Source of the DNA: Candidatus Poribacteria bacterium
Lineage (GTDB): Bacteria > Poribacteria > WGA-4E > WGA-3G
Assembly (NCBI GenBank): GCA_022824265.1
Contig: JAJEAG010000048.1
Coordinates: 1 to 53,312 of the forward strand
Length of the DNA: 53,312 bases
Direction of reading: 5' to 3'
Part shown: piece by piece, positions 45,246-53,215 of the stretch
How the letters are laid out: every line of letters starts with the position of its first letter
Numbering within the stretch: the first letter of the stretch is position 1
Made by a program: the position numbers and the translations under genes
Notes under the pieces: generated by a model
What the model saw: only the letters and a program-made list of their open reading frames with translations
Databases searched by the model: none
What the model was told of the DNA's origin: nothing

Positions 45246-46154
45246 TCATTTATAAATTGCTTCAAAAAGATTTTGCTGACAAGAACGATCTGACAATGTT
45301 AACCCAGGTTCTATCTTACCCCAAATTGATTCCAAATCAGATGTACATACATAATCTTCAAAAAAACGAGACACATTATCTGATTCTCTCTGTTCAGCAA
45401 GTCTATTTTGTATAAGTTCTACATTAAAGGCATCAATTTCAATACCAATCGATTTACGTCCTAATTGTTCTGAAACAACCAACGTAGTTCCTGAACCTGC
45501 AAACGGATCAAGAACGACATCACCAGGATTTGTGGATGAAAGAATAATCCTAAGTAAAAGTTGAATGGGGGATTGCTGTTTGTGTAAGCGGTTACCTTCT
45601 GTATCCCGTAGTGCTTCATCTCCTGCGAAGTAACCAGATGTCAACTCACGAATATCGTCCCACACATCAGTAACATACATACCGTTTTCACGCTCGTACT
45701 TGTAATCTGCTGGTAATGGTGGGTCAATACGTAATCGATTGAAAACACGCGGTGTCTTACCTTTTGTTGCAAATCCAATTATCTGATAGTGTTTTCCAAA
45801 ACGTTTCATACCCGGAACTGCTGAGGTCTTCTTTTTCCAGACAATCAGATTTTGGAAAGTCCACCCACTATCGCGTAAGCATTGCAGGACGAATTCTGTG
45901 TTTTTCTCGCGCTGCATGAAGTAAATAGCACCACCATCTGATGTCAACGCGAAGATCTTTGTACATACCTCACGCATCCATTCCCAATACTTTTCGGTTG
46001 GTAGGTTGTCATTCCATTCATTGTACGCTTTGTCTTGATTAAAGGGAGGATCAAGAAAGGATAGGTCAACCCTTGACAAAAAGTCACTGGAATCCAAGAC
46101 TGTCGTACAATTGTCATGCAGCACAATACAGTTTTTGCTAAATGAGTTATTCAT
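45246..46154 (-). CDS. DNA methyltransferase (beta-class, probable N6-adenine)
   Basis: This 302-residue enzyme has catalytic DPPF at residues 35-38 near the start and the SAM motif DPFAGSGTT at 216-224. Motif IV before motif I defines the beta class, and DPPF favours N6-adenine. The middle section (about 110-190) should hold target recognition. It is separated from the other methyltransferase by 252 bp of spacer without a gene. No restriction enzyme is visible next to it. Confidence 0.9.
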   Translation of the reverse strand: MNNSFSKNCIVLHDNCTTVLDSSDFLSRVDLSFLDPPFNQDKAYNEWNDNLPTEKYWEWMREVCTKIFALTSDGGAIYFMQREKNTEFVLQCLRDSGWTFQNLIVWKKKTSAVPGMKRFGKHYQIIGFATKGKTPRVFNRLRIDPPLPADYKYERENGMYVTDVWDDIRELTSGYFAGDEALRDTEGNRLHKQQSPIQLLLRIILSSTNPGDVVLDPFAGSGTTLVVSEQLGRKSIGIEIDAFNVELIQNRLAEQRESDNVSRFFEDYVCTSDLESIWGKIEPGLTLSDRSCQQNLFEAIYK

Positions 46155-46245
46155 GATAAAGTATGAATCAACAGTATTGACATTTTGAATAAAGAATCTG
46201 GAATTGGGTTTCTGTCATGAAACTTATGGACCTACGACTAACTTA

Positions 46246-46740
46246 CTAAACCGTATAATGCTTAGCAAGTTCATCATCAAGATCTTCTAAAACATCTTTC
46301 GCATTACGCTGCTCTTTACTATCCTTGCTGGATTCCTTCTCAATAAACCCATTTTCCTCAATAACTTCTTCCTCAACATAGATCGGCACATCACTACGAA
46401 TTGCAAGCGCAAGCGCATCGCTCGGACGAGAGTCTATCTCGTATTCCTTACCATTCAACTCAAGCTTTACCAATGCGTAAAAAGTTATATCTTCAATCGC
46501 TGTGATACACACAGAAGTAACCTTAACTGAGAAGGTGTCAATCACAGTCTTCAAAAGATCGTGTGTCATCGGTCGAGGAACATCCACTTGTTTAAGGTGG
46601 TTGTCTATAGCAAAAGCCTCCGGTTCACCGATCCAGATAAGCAATATCCGTTTTGTTTCACCCTCTTTCTCCTTTAACACCACGACCGGAATACGAGAAT
46701 TCGGGTCTACTGTTAGAAATTCAATATTTACTTCAACCAT
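46246..46740 (-). CDS. Bifunctional nuclease family (DUF151) protein
   Basis: The 164-residue product has the DUF151 core: LIWIGEPEAFAIDNHL, then RPMTHDLL, and EIDSRPSDALALAIRSDVPI. It may cleave RNA and DNA, as reported for plant members, but the function in bacteria is uncertain. The acidic C-terminal tail is an extension. I place the start at ATG 46740 (MVEVNIEF) because AAGGAGA lies directly upstream; the frame reaching 46794 would include this site. Confidence 0.88.
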   Translation of the reverse strand: MVEVNIEFLTVDPNSRIPVVVLKEKEGETKRILLIWIGEPEAFAIDNHLKQVDVPRPMTHDLLKTVIDTFSVKVTSVCITAIEDITFYALVKLELNGKEYEIDSRPSDALALAIRSDVPIYVEEEVIEENGFIEKESSKDSKEQRNAKDVLEDLDDELAKHYTV

Positions 46741-46874
46741 GATTAGTCTCCTTTTCAATCTATCCCTTCTTATAAAGATATCTTCGGTTACCATTATACA
46801 ATAACCGAAGATATTTTGAAAGTTCTAAATTGAACAAGAATAACGCGACTATATAAGAGTTTATGTAATGTGTA

Positions 46875-48743
46875 CTATTCAGAAACAGGTTCAGATTCCG
46901 TATCAGTATCAGAATCTACCACGCTATTTCGGCTTAGTCCCTTAGCATAATCCTGAATTGTCTGTCCAATCTTTGCTGTATCAAGACCGCTGAAGTTAAC
47001 AAGCTCCTTCAGAAGTGGCATTGCAGCACCAGCGTTGACAATAGAACCAAGTATGCGGTTCATACCTGAACTACCATTACCACCGCCATTGCCACCACCT
47101 AAGTCAAGCACACGGATACTTTCAATACGTTCGGCAGGTTTCATCAACTCACTCGTAACTTGTGGCAAGGATTCAACAAGCGCAAGAACAGCATCACTCA
47201 CAAGCACTTGCGGCTCAGCAATATTCTTAGCAGAAATCAATGCTTCCTCACCATCGGCTTTAGCTTTTGCCTCAACGAGTAGCGCATCAGCGAGAATTCT
47301 TGTAGCCTCTGCCTTCACCTCTGCTGCTTCAAGTTCCGCCTTCGCTGTTTCAACAATAGTATACACCTCAGCATCCGCGCTCTTTTCTTTAGTAATTCTA
47401 TCTTCATCCGCTTCCTGTTCAGCACGAATCAGTTCTATCTTACTTTCACGTTCCGCTTTTTCAATCGCTTCTGCCGTTTCAACAGCAGCTTCAGCGCGCG
47501 ATTTTTCTGCAGAAACTGTCAGGAGTTCAATAAGTGCTGCCTCGCGCTCTTTCTCTTTAAGAGAAATCAAAATAGCGTTTTCTGCTTCTGCCTCTTTTTC
47601 TGCACGATCTTTCTCCAAAAGCACAATTTTCTTTTCAATGTCTGTTATTTTGACGGTTGCCTCTTGCTCAATCTTAGCTTTTTCAACAGTAAGATTACGT
47701 TGAATTTCTGCTTCTTCAACCATCTGTTCTTGTTGCACCTGAGCGACTTCAATCGCCTGCTTCTGTGCAATTTCGCTTTCCTGAACCAACTTTTCCTGTT
47801 CAATCCGTTCCATCTCTATCTTTTGAGTCTGTGCAATTTCAGCAGATTTTACCGCCTGTTCCTGTTTGATACGGGCTTCCTCAACTGCTTGAAGTTGTTC
47901 AAACTTATGTTCCTCAACAGCGCGTTCCTGTTCTGCCTTATTCGTAGCAATTTCCTTACGTTGTTCTTCCTGCGCAAACTCAAGACGTTTTTCTACCTCT
48001 AAGCCTTCGGTTTCTGTTTCCTCTTCCTTTTGCTTAATTTCCAATTCCGCTCTAAGACGATCCTCTTCCCGTTTGACTTTGTTTTCATGCTCAATCTTAG
48101 CAGTCGCAGTCTGTTTCTCTTCTACTTCCTGCTTGATCGTCTGGATAGCAACAACATCAAATCGGTTGTTTTCATCAAGTGCTTCAAGCGGCGTTTGGTC
48201 AAGGTTTGTAACAGCAACGGTTTCAAGCTTAAAGCCGTTCTGTTCCAAGTCCTCAAGGCACGCTTCTTGAACCTGATCAGAAAACTCTTGACGTTTCTCG
48301 TGAAGTTCCTGCAAATCCATCGTCGCAGCAACACTTCGTAAAACACCTACAAGTTTACCTTCCAGCAACGTATTCACTGCTTGCGGGGTAAGCGTTTTCT
48401 CACCAAGACTCGCAACTGCCTTAAGCACATCTTGTTCATTCGGTTCAATTTTTACATAAAACTCAGCCTGAATGTCAACACGCAAACTATCCTTTGTAAT
48501 CAAAGCCGCTTGTCCTTCACGTTCAACCGGCAACTGAAGTGTATTTAATGAGATTTGCTGCGTTACATTCGTAATAGGGTTAACCAGTGTTCCACCAAAG
48601 ACAACACGCTTTTTTCTACCTCCAGAAATAACTAAAGCTGAATCTGCTGGAGCTTTCTTGTAAAATGATTTGTAAACTAAAATAAAAATAACAAACAGCG
48701 CAACAATACTACCGACAATAAGGATAAACAGGTCTCCACCCAT
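46875..48743 (-). CDS. Flotillin-like SPFH/band 7 protein
   Basis: This 622-residue protein has an N-terminal membrane segment (about 5-27), an SPFH domain (about 30-200: PADSALVISGGRKKRVVFGG, LITKDSLRVDIQAEFYVKI), then a very long charged coiled coil (about 210-480). The C-terminal flotillin region contains QVLVSDAVLALVESLPQVT. It would oligomerise in the membrane to mark lipid domains. The coiled coil has heptad-like Glu/Gln/Ala/Val runs (EQAVKSAEIAQTQKIEMER). It is downstream of its usual YqiJ-type partner. It resembles E. coli YqiK. Confidence 0.92.
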   Translation of the reverse strand: MGGDLFILIVGSIVALFVIFILVYKSFYKKAPADSALVISGGRKKRVVFGGTLVNPITNVTQQISLNTLQLPVEREGQAALITKDSLRVDIQAEFYVKIEPNEQDVLKAVASLGEKTLTPQAVNTLLEGKLVGVLRSVAATMDLQELHEKRQEFSDQVQEACLEDLEQNGFKLETVAVTNLDQTPLEALDENNRFDVVAIQTIKQEVEEKQTATAKIEHENKVKREEDRLRAELEIKQKEEETETEGLEVEKRLEFAQEEQRKEIATNKAEQERAVEEHKFEQLQAVEEARIKQEQAVKSAEIAQTQKIEMERIEQEKLVQESEIAQKQAIEVAQVQQEQMVEEAEIQRNLTVEKAKIEQEATVKITDIEKKIVLLEKDRAEKEAEAENAILISLKEKEREAALIELLTVSAEKSRAEAAVETAEAIEKAERESKIELIRAEQEADEDRITKEKSADAEVYTIVETAKAELEAAEVKAEATRILADALLVEAKAKADGEEALISAKNIAEPQVLVSDAVLALVESLPQVTSELMKPAERIESIRVLDLGGGNGGGNGSSGMNRILGSIVNAGAAMPLLKELVNFSGLDTAKIGQTIQDYAKGLSRNSVVDSDTDTESEPVSE

Positions 48744-48792
48744 GACAATTCTCCTTCATTATATAGTTTTTGGTCATTAACAGATTATAGTT

Positions 48793-48848
48793 TTAACTTA
48801 ATTCCACTTCCATTTGTTTACATCAAATATATATATTCAGAATCATAC
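48793..48848. repeat. Degenerate copy of the 3' end of the YqiJ-like gene
   Basis: This spacer sequence aligns with 48895-48951, the last 18 or so codons of the neighbouring gene (TTAACTTAATTCC start, TCAGAATCATA end), at an offset of about 102 bp. A small hairpin repeat (48851-48875) lies between the two copies. Confidence 0.7.
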
Positions 48849-48894
48849 TCCGTAGGTCAGAACGACCTCCGACAGGGAAACAAATGATTTCATA

Positions 48895-49707
48895 TTAACT
48901 TAATTCCGCTTCCGCCGGTTTTACATCAAAAATCCGTTTATCAGAATCATAGTTGACAAGTATTACGGTATCACCCTTTAAAGGACTTTGTTCCTCCGGT
49001 TTAATACGACACCTCACTGTTAACGTATCACCATTAGGAACTACAACCCGTGCAGTACCAAAAGTGGTTGTGACTTGTCCACTGACAACCCGACCCCGCA
49101 ATCCAAGCAAGTGAAGATCTTTTGTAGCTGGATCACTTTCAGGAAACACCTTTGACAACGTAAGCGACATATACCGAGTTCCTAAAACACTACATACAAA
49201 CGCAGCCCCACAAGATACCCAAAAGAACATACTTGACGCAGATTCAACACCCAAAATCTGATTCACGATTAAACCAGTGAAACCCCACGCCGTAAAGAGT
49301 GTCATCACAACTACCATAAATGGAACTCTTCCGACATTCAGGAATCCAAAAACATCTACAAATGCATTTCCACCTGCACCAGAATCCGTAACTATTGCCG
49401 TGTCTGCATCCACGTCCGCATCAACATCCATATCTACATCGGCATCAACGTCCATATCCACGTCCGCATCAACATCAAAGTCAACATCAGCGTCAACATC
49501 GAAATCAACATCAGCATCCACATCGAAATCAACATCAGCGTCAACATCGAAATCAACATCAGCATCCACGTCTGCATCTACATCTCCTTCACCGAAGTCT
49601 AATCCGCCGAGGACGAGACGAAAGATAGCAAATAGAAACACCACAGCGAGGGGTGCAGTAAACCACACATTGTAGGTTACAGTTAGGTAAGTCCAAAAAT
49701 TACCCAT
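48895..49707 (-). CDS. YqiJ/NfeD-like membrane protein with alternating Asp-X stretch
   Basis: The 270-residue partner of the flotillin has a membrane helix at about 14-35, two further helices at about 125-170, and a C-terminal OB-like fold (LRGRVVSGQVTTTFGTARVV onwards). Between helix 1 and the next lies residue 42-102, where every second residue is Asp and the others are Val, Ala, Phe or Met (unit FDVDADVD). About 31 Asp fall in 61 residues. On DNA this is a short tandem repeat at 49402-49584. Asp-rich linkers occur in other YqiJ-type genes, but the regularity is striking. A Ca2+-binding extracytoplasmic stretch is a reasonable inference. Confidence 0.88.
   Translation of the reverse strand: MGNFWTYLTVTYNVWFTAPLAVVFLFAIFRLVLGGLDFGEGDVDADVDADVDFDVDADVDFDVDADVDFDVDADVDFDVDADVDMDVDADVDMDVDADVDADTAIVTDSGAGGNAFVDVFGFLNVGRVPFMVVVMTLFTAWGFTGLIVNQILGVESASSMFFWVSCGAAFVCSVLGTRYMSLTLSKVFPESDPATKDLHLLGLRGRVVSGQVTTTFGTARVVVPNGDTLTVRCRIKPEEQSPLKGDTVILVNYDSDKRIFDVKPAEAELS
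49402..49584 (-). repeat. 24-bp tandem repeat encoding FDVDADVD units
   Basis: In-frame tandem units within the YqiJ-like gene; unit length 24 bp, with one- or two-base variants (GCA/GCG/GCC swaps). Such arrays can change length by slippage in steps of eight residues. Confidence 0.8.
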
Positions 49708-49712
49708 AAATA

Positions 49713-50093
49713 TTACCTCCGTATCTGTTCGGTGATAAGTTGATGAGCACGCCGCGCATCCCGTAATCGCATATTGTCTATCCAGTAGGTATTACGTTTA
49801 ACGTCTATTTCAAGCCGCGCTTGTCCAAATATCTTATGTTTCAAAATCCGAGCAAGTTTCACAGCAAGAATATCACTGAAAAAAACATTGCAACGGATAT
49901 TCGCATAAGATATAGCAAGACTACCCATAAACTTTTCATCTAACACAAGGACACGCAACGATGTGATAAGCACAATATCAGGATGCAACAAAGATGAACC
50001 CGCAAGCACACACATACTAACCCGTTCATCCGTCTGTAATTCCGCTTGTACAACCTGTTGAATGCGAAGCGGCAGATTCTCAAAATCAGCCAT
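49713..50093 (-). CDS. PH-domain-like small protein
   Basis: The 126-residue protein resembles bacterial PH-like (bPH/YokE-type) domains: LITSLRVLVLDEKFMGSLAI followed by SYANIRCNVFFSDILAV and a C-terminal amphipathic helix (ARRAHQLITEQIRR). It ends 5 bp upstream of the YqiJ-like start and is in the same operon as flotillin, which suggests a membrane-related role. Substrate unknown. Confidence 0.65.
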   Translation of the reverse strand: MADFENLPLRIQQVVQAELQTDERVSMCVLAGSSLLHPDIVLITSLRVLVLDEKFMGSLAISYANIRCNVFFSDILAVKLARILKHKIFGQARLEIDVKRNTYWIDNMRLRDARRAHQLITEQIRR

Positions 50094-50179
50094 CGCGCTC
50101 CGTCCTTTTATATATTGAGACTCATATCCACGGAAAGATAGTAAAATATTTACTGTTTGTCGTCAATAAACGGACTTCG

Positions 50180-50377
50180 TTATTCATCCTTAAGACATAC
50201 ATGACGTGTCAGATACTCAAGAACTTCCTCTTGCATCTTTTCTATCTCCACTCGGTATCCACCGGAAACGTGCAAGAATTCTTCAGGTGTTGCTTTAACC
50301 CGCAATTGTAAGAGTAAATTTTGAAAGTAAGCAATACGTTGTTGACACGTTTTGAGTTCTTTATCATTTTGAATCAT
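50180..50377 (-). CDS. Small hypothetical protein, antitoxin-like helical
   Basis: The 65-residue product (MIQNDKELKTCQQRIAYFQN at the start) is helical and matches a small-protein pattern seen next to addiction-type genes, with a MIxNxxEL-type N-terminus like HigA/XRE antitoxins but no DNA-binding helix-turn-helix. No toxin partner is adjacent. It may be a fragment or a standalone protein. Confidence 0.5.
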   Translation of the reverse strand: MIQNDKELKTCQQRIAYFQNLLLQLRVKATPEEFLHVSGGYRVEIEKMQEEVLEYLTRHVCLKDE

Positions 50378-50556
50378 TGAACACCTCTATGATACCACGC
50401 CAATCACCGTTGCGTTTAACCTACGCACAAATCGGAGATCGCTTCTACAGTGATCTCCTATATTGTAGGAGGGAACTCCGATTCCCGACTATTGTATTAC
50501 ATACAATTTTATACCATTTTTAAAATAATACATACCCTTTAAGAGATAACTGGTAC

Positions 50557-50655
50557 GTAGGGGCGAGGTTTCCTCGCCCGCATCCTCACATACAGTCCCG
50601 TAAGGACGTAGAGGCGAGGTCGCCTCGCCGCATTCTCACATACAATCCAGTAGGT
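50557..50655. repeat. Near-tandem pair of about 50-bp hairpin units
   Basis: Each unit starts GTAG(G/A)GGCGAGGTTTCCTCGC or GAGGTCGCCTCGC (GGCGAGG...CCTCGCC hairpin) and continues with CGCATNCTCACATACANTCC. Confidence 0.7.
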
Positions 50656-50930
50656 CGGAGCGAGCAAAGCCACTTCCGACATATTTGTCAAATGCACAGG
50701 AATCCAGTCTCAAAATCCGCACTATCTGCCTGCATCGCAGATGAACACCGTTGGGTTCCAACTGCCACAAAGAGACATTGGTATACCAAAACTTTTTCCG
50801 TGTCTTCCGCGTCTTCAGTGCTTCCGTGATTCAGACAATTAGCACTACCAAATACATTTCTCAAGAATACATAATCCTTAAATTGACGCTTATGGTGCGG
50901 TTTCCTAACCGAACCTATGTAAATAGTGCG

Positions 50931-51053
50931 GTTAGATGAAGATTAATTTATTCTTTCGGTAATATTAATTTCCCAATACCTGTAGGCGCGCTTTGTAAGC
51001 GCACTGGACTTCAATAATAAATTACCGAATTTATTTCTTAATCTTCATGAAAC
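50931..51053. repeat. Long imperfect inverted repeat with nested hairpin
   Basis: Arms 50931-50970 and 51013-51053 (both with GATGAAGATTAA / TTAATCTTCAT and a TTCGGTAAT core) surround a centre containing GTAGGCGCGC-TTTGTAA-GCGCAC. It has a MITE-like shape. Confidence 0.6.
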
Positions 51054-51105
51054 CGAACCTACCAGGGAGTATGAACATATTTTGGATTTCACTAATTTCA
51101 CTATA

Positions 51106-51132
51106 AGTTCCAGAGGGACGGAATGTGTATAG
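51106..51132 (+). repeat. Hairpin repeat of the ATGTGTATAG family, copy 4
   Basis: AGTTCCAGAGGGACGGAATG followed by TGTATAG; stem GTTCC-AGA-GGGAC with the conserved tail. Confidence 0.6.
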
Positions 51133-51170
51133 AAAAGAATTGTCTGCAAATTTATTTTGCAAATTGGTGA

Positions 51171-51521
51171 TGGAGGTGGCGGGAATTGAACCCGCGTCCG
51201 AAAGCAAATTGATAGAGGCTACTACATGCTTATCACAGGTTTGAAGTTTCGCCATCCAGAATCCCCTGTGCAGGAGTCATAAACGGCTATCTCAAGTTAT
51301 GATTCACGGAATGTCCCTTGAGAACAATCATGCCGCTAGCCCGTATTGTGACGCTTTAGCCTTCCTGACGGGCGGCAGGTCAGTAAAGCGTAGCTGCTTA
51401 GGCAGCTAATGCTAATTCTTGATCAGCAATTATAATTGTTCCGCCTATTTTACGAGGCCTGCGGAGACCTCGACATGCAACCTATACCGCAATTACCTCC
51501 GTCGAAACCAAATTCACCCCC
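51171..51521 (-). ncRNA. ssrA: Transfer-messenger RNA (tmRNA)
   Basis: The minus strand begins GGGGGTGAATTTGGTTTCGA and ends with a T arm (GGTTCAATTCCCGCC) and acceptor CACCTCC that pairs with GGGGGTG; the tRNA-like half is complete and CCA is not encoded. It rescues stalled ribosomes. By analogy with the UAGUC-GCA resume site of E. coli, the tag begins at GCT after TAATT and reads ADQELALAA before TAA (51398-51427). Several pseudoknot arms are visible in the middle. It sits 16 bp from smpB. Confidence 0.96.
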
Positions 51522-51537
51522 AAAATATATTACATAC

Positions 51538-51999
51538 CTACGAATAAGATCTTATCTCACGATTCGCCTGTTCACGATCAATCTTATCACGCTTATCATA
51601 TAAACGTTTACCTTCCGCAACGGCTAACTCCAACTTTACTTTACCACCCGTAAAGTATGCCCGAGTCGGAACTAACGTCATACCTTTTGATTGAACAGAC
51701 CTTTCCAATTTTTTTATTTCGCTACGATGTAATAATAACTTACGTGTCCGCTTCGGTTCATGATTCATCCGATTACCCTGATCATACAAACCGATGTACG
51801 CATCAATCAGAAACACCTCACCCTCTGTAACCTGAGCATAACTATCAGTCAGGTTGAACTGTCCATTTCTAATTGCCTTAACTTCAGTTCCCTGTAGTAC
51901 AATACCCGCCTCATATCGGTCGCGCAAATGATAACCATGTCGCGCCTTCCGATTCACCGTAATCGTTGGGTTCTGTGAGGTTGTTTTCTTATTTTTCAC
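51538..51999 (-). CDS. smpB: SsrA-binding protein
   Basis: This 153-residue SmpB binds tmRNA and places it in stalled ribosomes. Conserved parts: NRKARHGYHLRDRYEAGIVL, GTEVKAIRNGQFNLTDSYA, and a basic C-terminal tail (GKRLYDKRDKIDREQANREI). It is immediately upstream of ssrA on the same strand, a common arrangement that supports both calls. Confidence 0.97.
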   Translation of the reverse strand: MKNKKTTSQNPTITVNRKARHGYHLRDRYEAGIVLQGTEVKAIRNGQFNLTDSYAQVTEGEVFLIDAYIGLYDQGNRMNHEPKRTRKLLLHRSEIKKLERSVQSKGMTLVPTRAYFTGGKVKLELAVAEGKRLYDKRDKIDREQANREIRSYS

Positions 52000-52079
52000 A
52001 ATAACCTATATTTTACCACATCTATATCAAGTATGCAAGGAAATTGTATTAAGTCCAGGTTTTTTATTTTTTATATGAG

Positions 52080-53169
52080 CAGGACTTACGCATTCTTATA
52101 GGTTGTGTTGGACTATTCTATTATGAATACATTTACATTCGCCCAAAAGAAGCATAAGTTATTTTCTGATTATTGTCAATTTTTGTTAGTTAGTTTCACC
52201 AATTTTACCCAAACTTATTTTGCCGATCATACTGACAAATGGAGCCACGATCAACTCAATCGTTTCCTGAGAAATGAAGACATTTCTTCAAATGAACTCT
52301 GGACATCTGTCAAAGATGATATTGAGTATGATGCGAAAGGATACCTGATCTTTGACGATGTTGTGTTGCCTAAACCCCATGCGAAAGCGATTGAGACCCT
52401 CCGTTCTCAGTGGAGTGGTAGTGACAAAAAAGTCGTTGAAGGCATCGGTATTGTCACGTGTATCTATGTCAACCCAAAGACGCGCGCATACTGGATCATT
52501 GATTATCGTATTTTTGACAAAACGCATGATGGTCCAACGAAAATAGACCATTTACTTGAAATGTTGCACAATGCTTACTTTAGAAAACAACTTCCGTTTC
52601 GGACTGTGCTGATGGACGCTTGGTATACGTCAATGAAAGTCATCAAAGCGATTGAAAAACTTTCAAAGATTTACTATGTCCCACTGAAACGCAATCGTCT
52701 TGTGAATGATACGAGTGGCGGACAACCACACCAACAAGTCAAAGATTTATCTTGGACCCAAGCAAAAACACGGCAAGGAAAACGCGTGCACATCAATAAG
52801 TTTCCAAAAGGGCATCAAGTGAAGTTGTTCCGGATAGCCTCCTCTACCGGGGGCACAGAATATATTGCGACAAACGACTTATCTCAGTCGGATGCGGATG
52901 CGACAAAACAAGAATATTGTGTGCGTTGGAAGATTGAACAACTCCACCGTGAGATCAAACAAGTGACCGGTATTGGTGATTGCCAATGTCGCAAGTTGCG
53001 TGCCCAAAGAAATCATATTGCGTGTTGTTTCCAAGTATGGGTCTGTTTGAGCCGCACTGCACGCGCACTTGGTAAAACGATTTATGATGTTAAAGATAGT
53101 TTATTGGATGATTACATGCGACATCAACCCTCTAATCCTGCAATAATATTCAAAACTGCGTAAGTCCTG
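52080..53169 (+). mobile_element. IS701/IS4-like insertion sequence, apparently intact
   Basis: 13-bp terminal inverted repeats, CAGGACTTACGCA (52080-52092) and TGCGTAAGTCCTG (53157-53169), bracket a single transposase gene. Total about 1,090 bp. The four bases on each side (TGAG and TTAT) do not match, so no target duplication is evident. The right end lies 14 bp from an IS200/IS605-type end hairpin. Confidence 0.85.
52123..53163 (+). CDS. IS701/IS4-type DDE transposase
   Basis: The 346-residue product has DDE-type catalytic acids: an Asp in LIFDDVV, a second in VLMDAWYTS, and the glutamate in KIEQLHREIKQ. The gene nearly fills the element; its stop is inside the right inverted repeat. I use ATG 52123 (MNTFTF); the open frame upstream reaches TTG 52105. 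No frameshift or stop is seen, so it may be active. Confidence 0.85.
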   Translation: MNTFTFAQKKHKLFSDYCQFLLVSFTNFTQTYFADHTDKWSHDQLNRFLRNEDISSNELWTSVKDDIEYDAKGYLIFDDVVLPKPHAKAIETLRSQWSGSDKKVVEGIGIVTCIYVNPKTRAYWIIDYRIFDKTHDGPTKIDHLLEMLHNAYFRKQLPFRTVLMDAWYTSMKVIKAIEKLSKIYYVPLKRNRLVNDTSGGQPHQQVKDLSWTQAKTRQGKRVHINKFPKGHQVKLFRIASSTGGTEYIATNDLSQSDADATKQEYCVRWKIEQLHREIKQVTGIGDCQCRKLRAQRNHIACCFQVWVCLSRTARALGKTIYDVKDSLLDDYMRHQPSNPAIIFKTA

Positions 53170-53183
53170 TTATTTGACATACT

Positions 53184-53203
53184 CCCAAGCCTAAAGGCAT
53201 GGG
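53184..53203. repeat. End hairpin of an IS200/IS605-type element
   Basis: CCCAAGCC-TAAA-GGCATGGG forms a stem with one mismatch next to the tnpB 3' end. Such imperfect hairpins mark IS200/IS605 ends and lie within the region transcribed as guide RNA in related systems. Confidence 0.7.
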
Positions 53204-53215
53204 ATTCTTCTATCA

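Larger units (their letters stand above)
50378..51170. other. Repeat mosaic intergenic region
   Basis: This 793-bp region between the small protein gene and ssrA holds at least six short repeats. They include a near-tandem pair of about 50 bp (50557-50605 and 50607-50655), the GATTCAGACA motif (50828-50837), two TTTCC- or GCGC-stem hairpins, a long imperfect inverted repeat (50931-51053) and a CAGAGG hairpin (51106-51132). I see no gene. Confidence 0.8.

Noticed and set aside
47035-47703. A 222-codon plus-strand frame opposite the flotillin gene
   Set aside because: It is Ser/Ala-rich and mirrors the Glu/Ala/Lys coiled coil of the real gene on the other strand; no ribosome binding site and no family likeness.
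49277-49675. A plus-strand frame rich in Ser-Thr-Ser-Ala repeats
   Set aside because: It is the antisense of the Asp-rich tandem array in the YqiJ-like gene.
50400-50500. Possible riboswitch-like folding near GGAGATCGCTTCTACAGTG
   Set aside because: Self-complementary words (GGAGATC/GATCTCC) but no gene in the right orientation and no known class matched.
51031-51255. A 74-codon minus-strand frame over the ssrA 3' half
   Set aside because: It overlaps the folded tRNA-like end of tmRNA and has no protein likeness.
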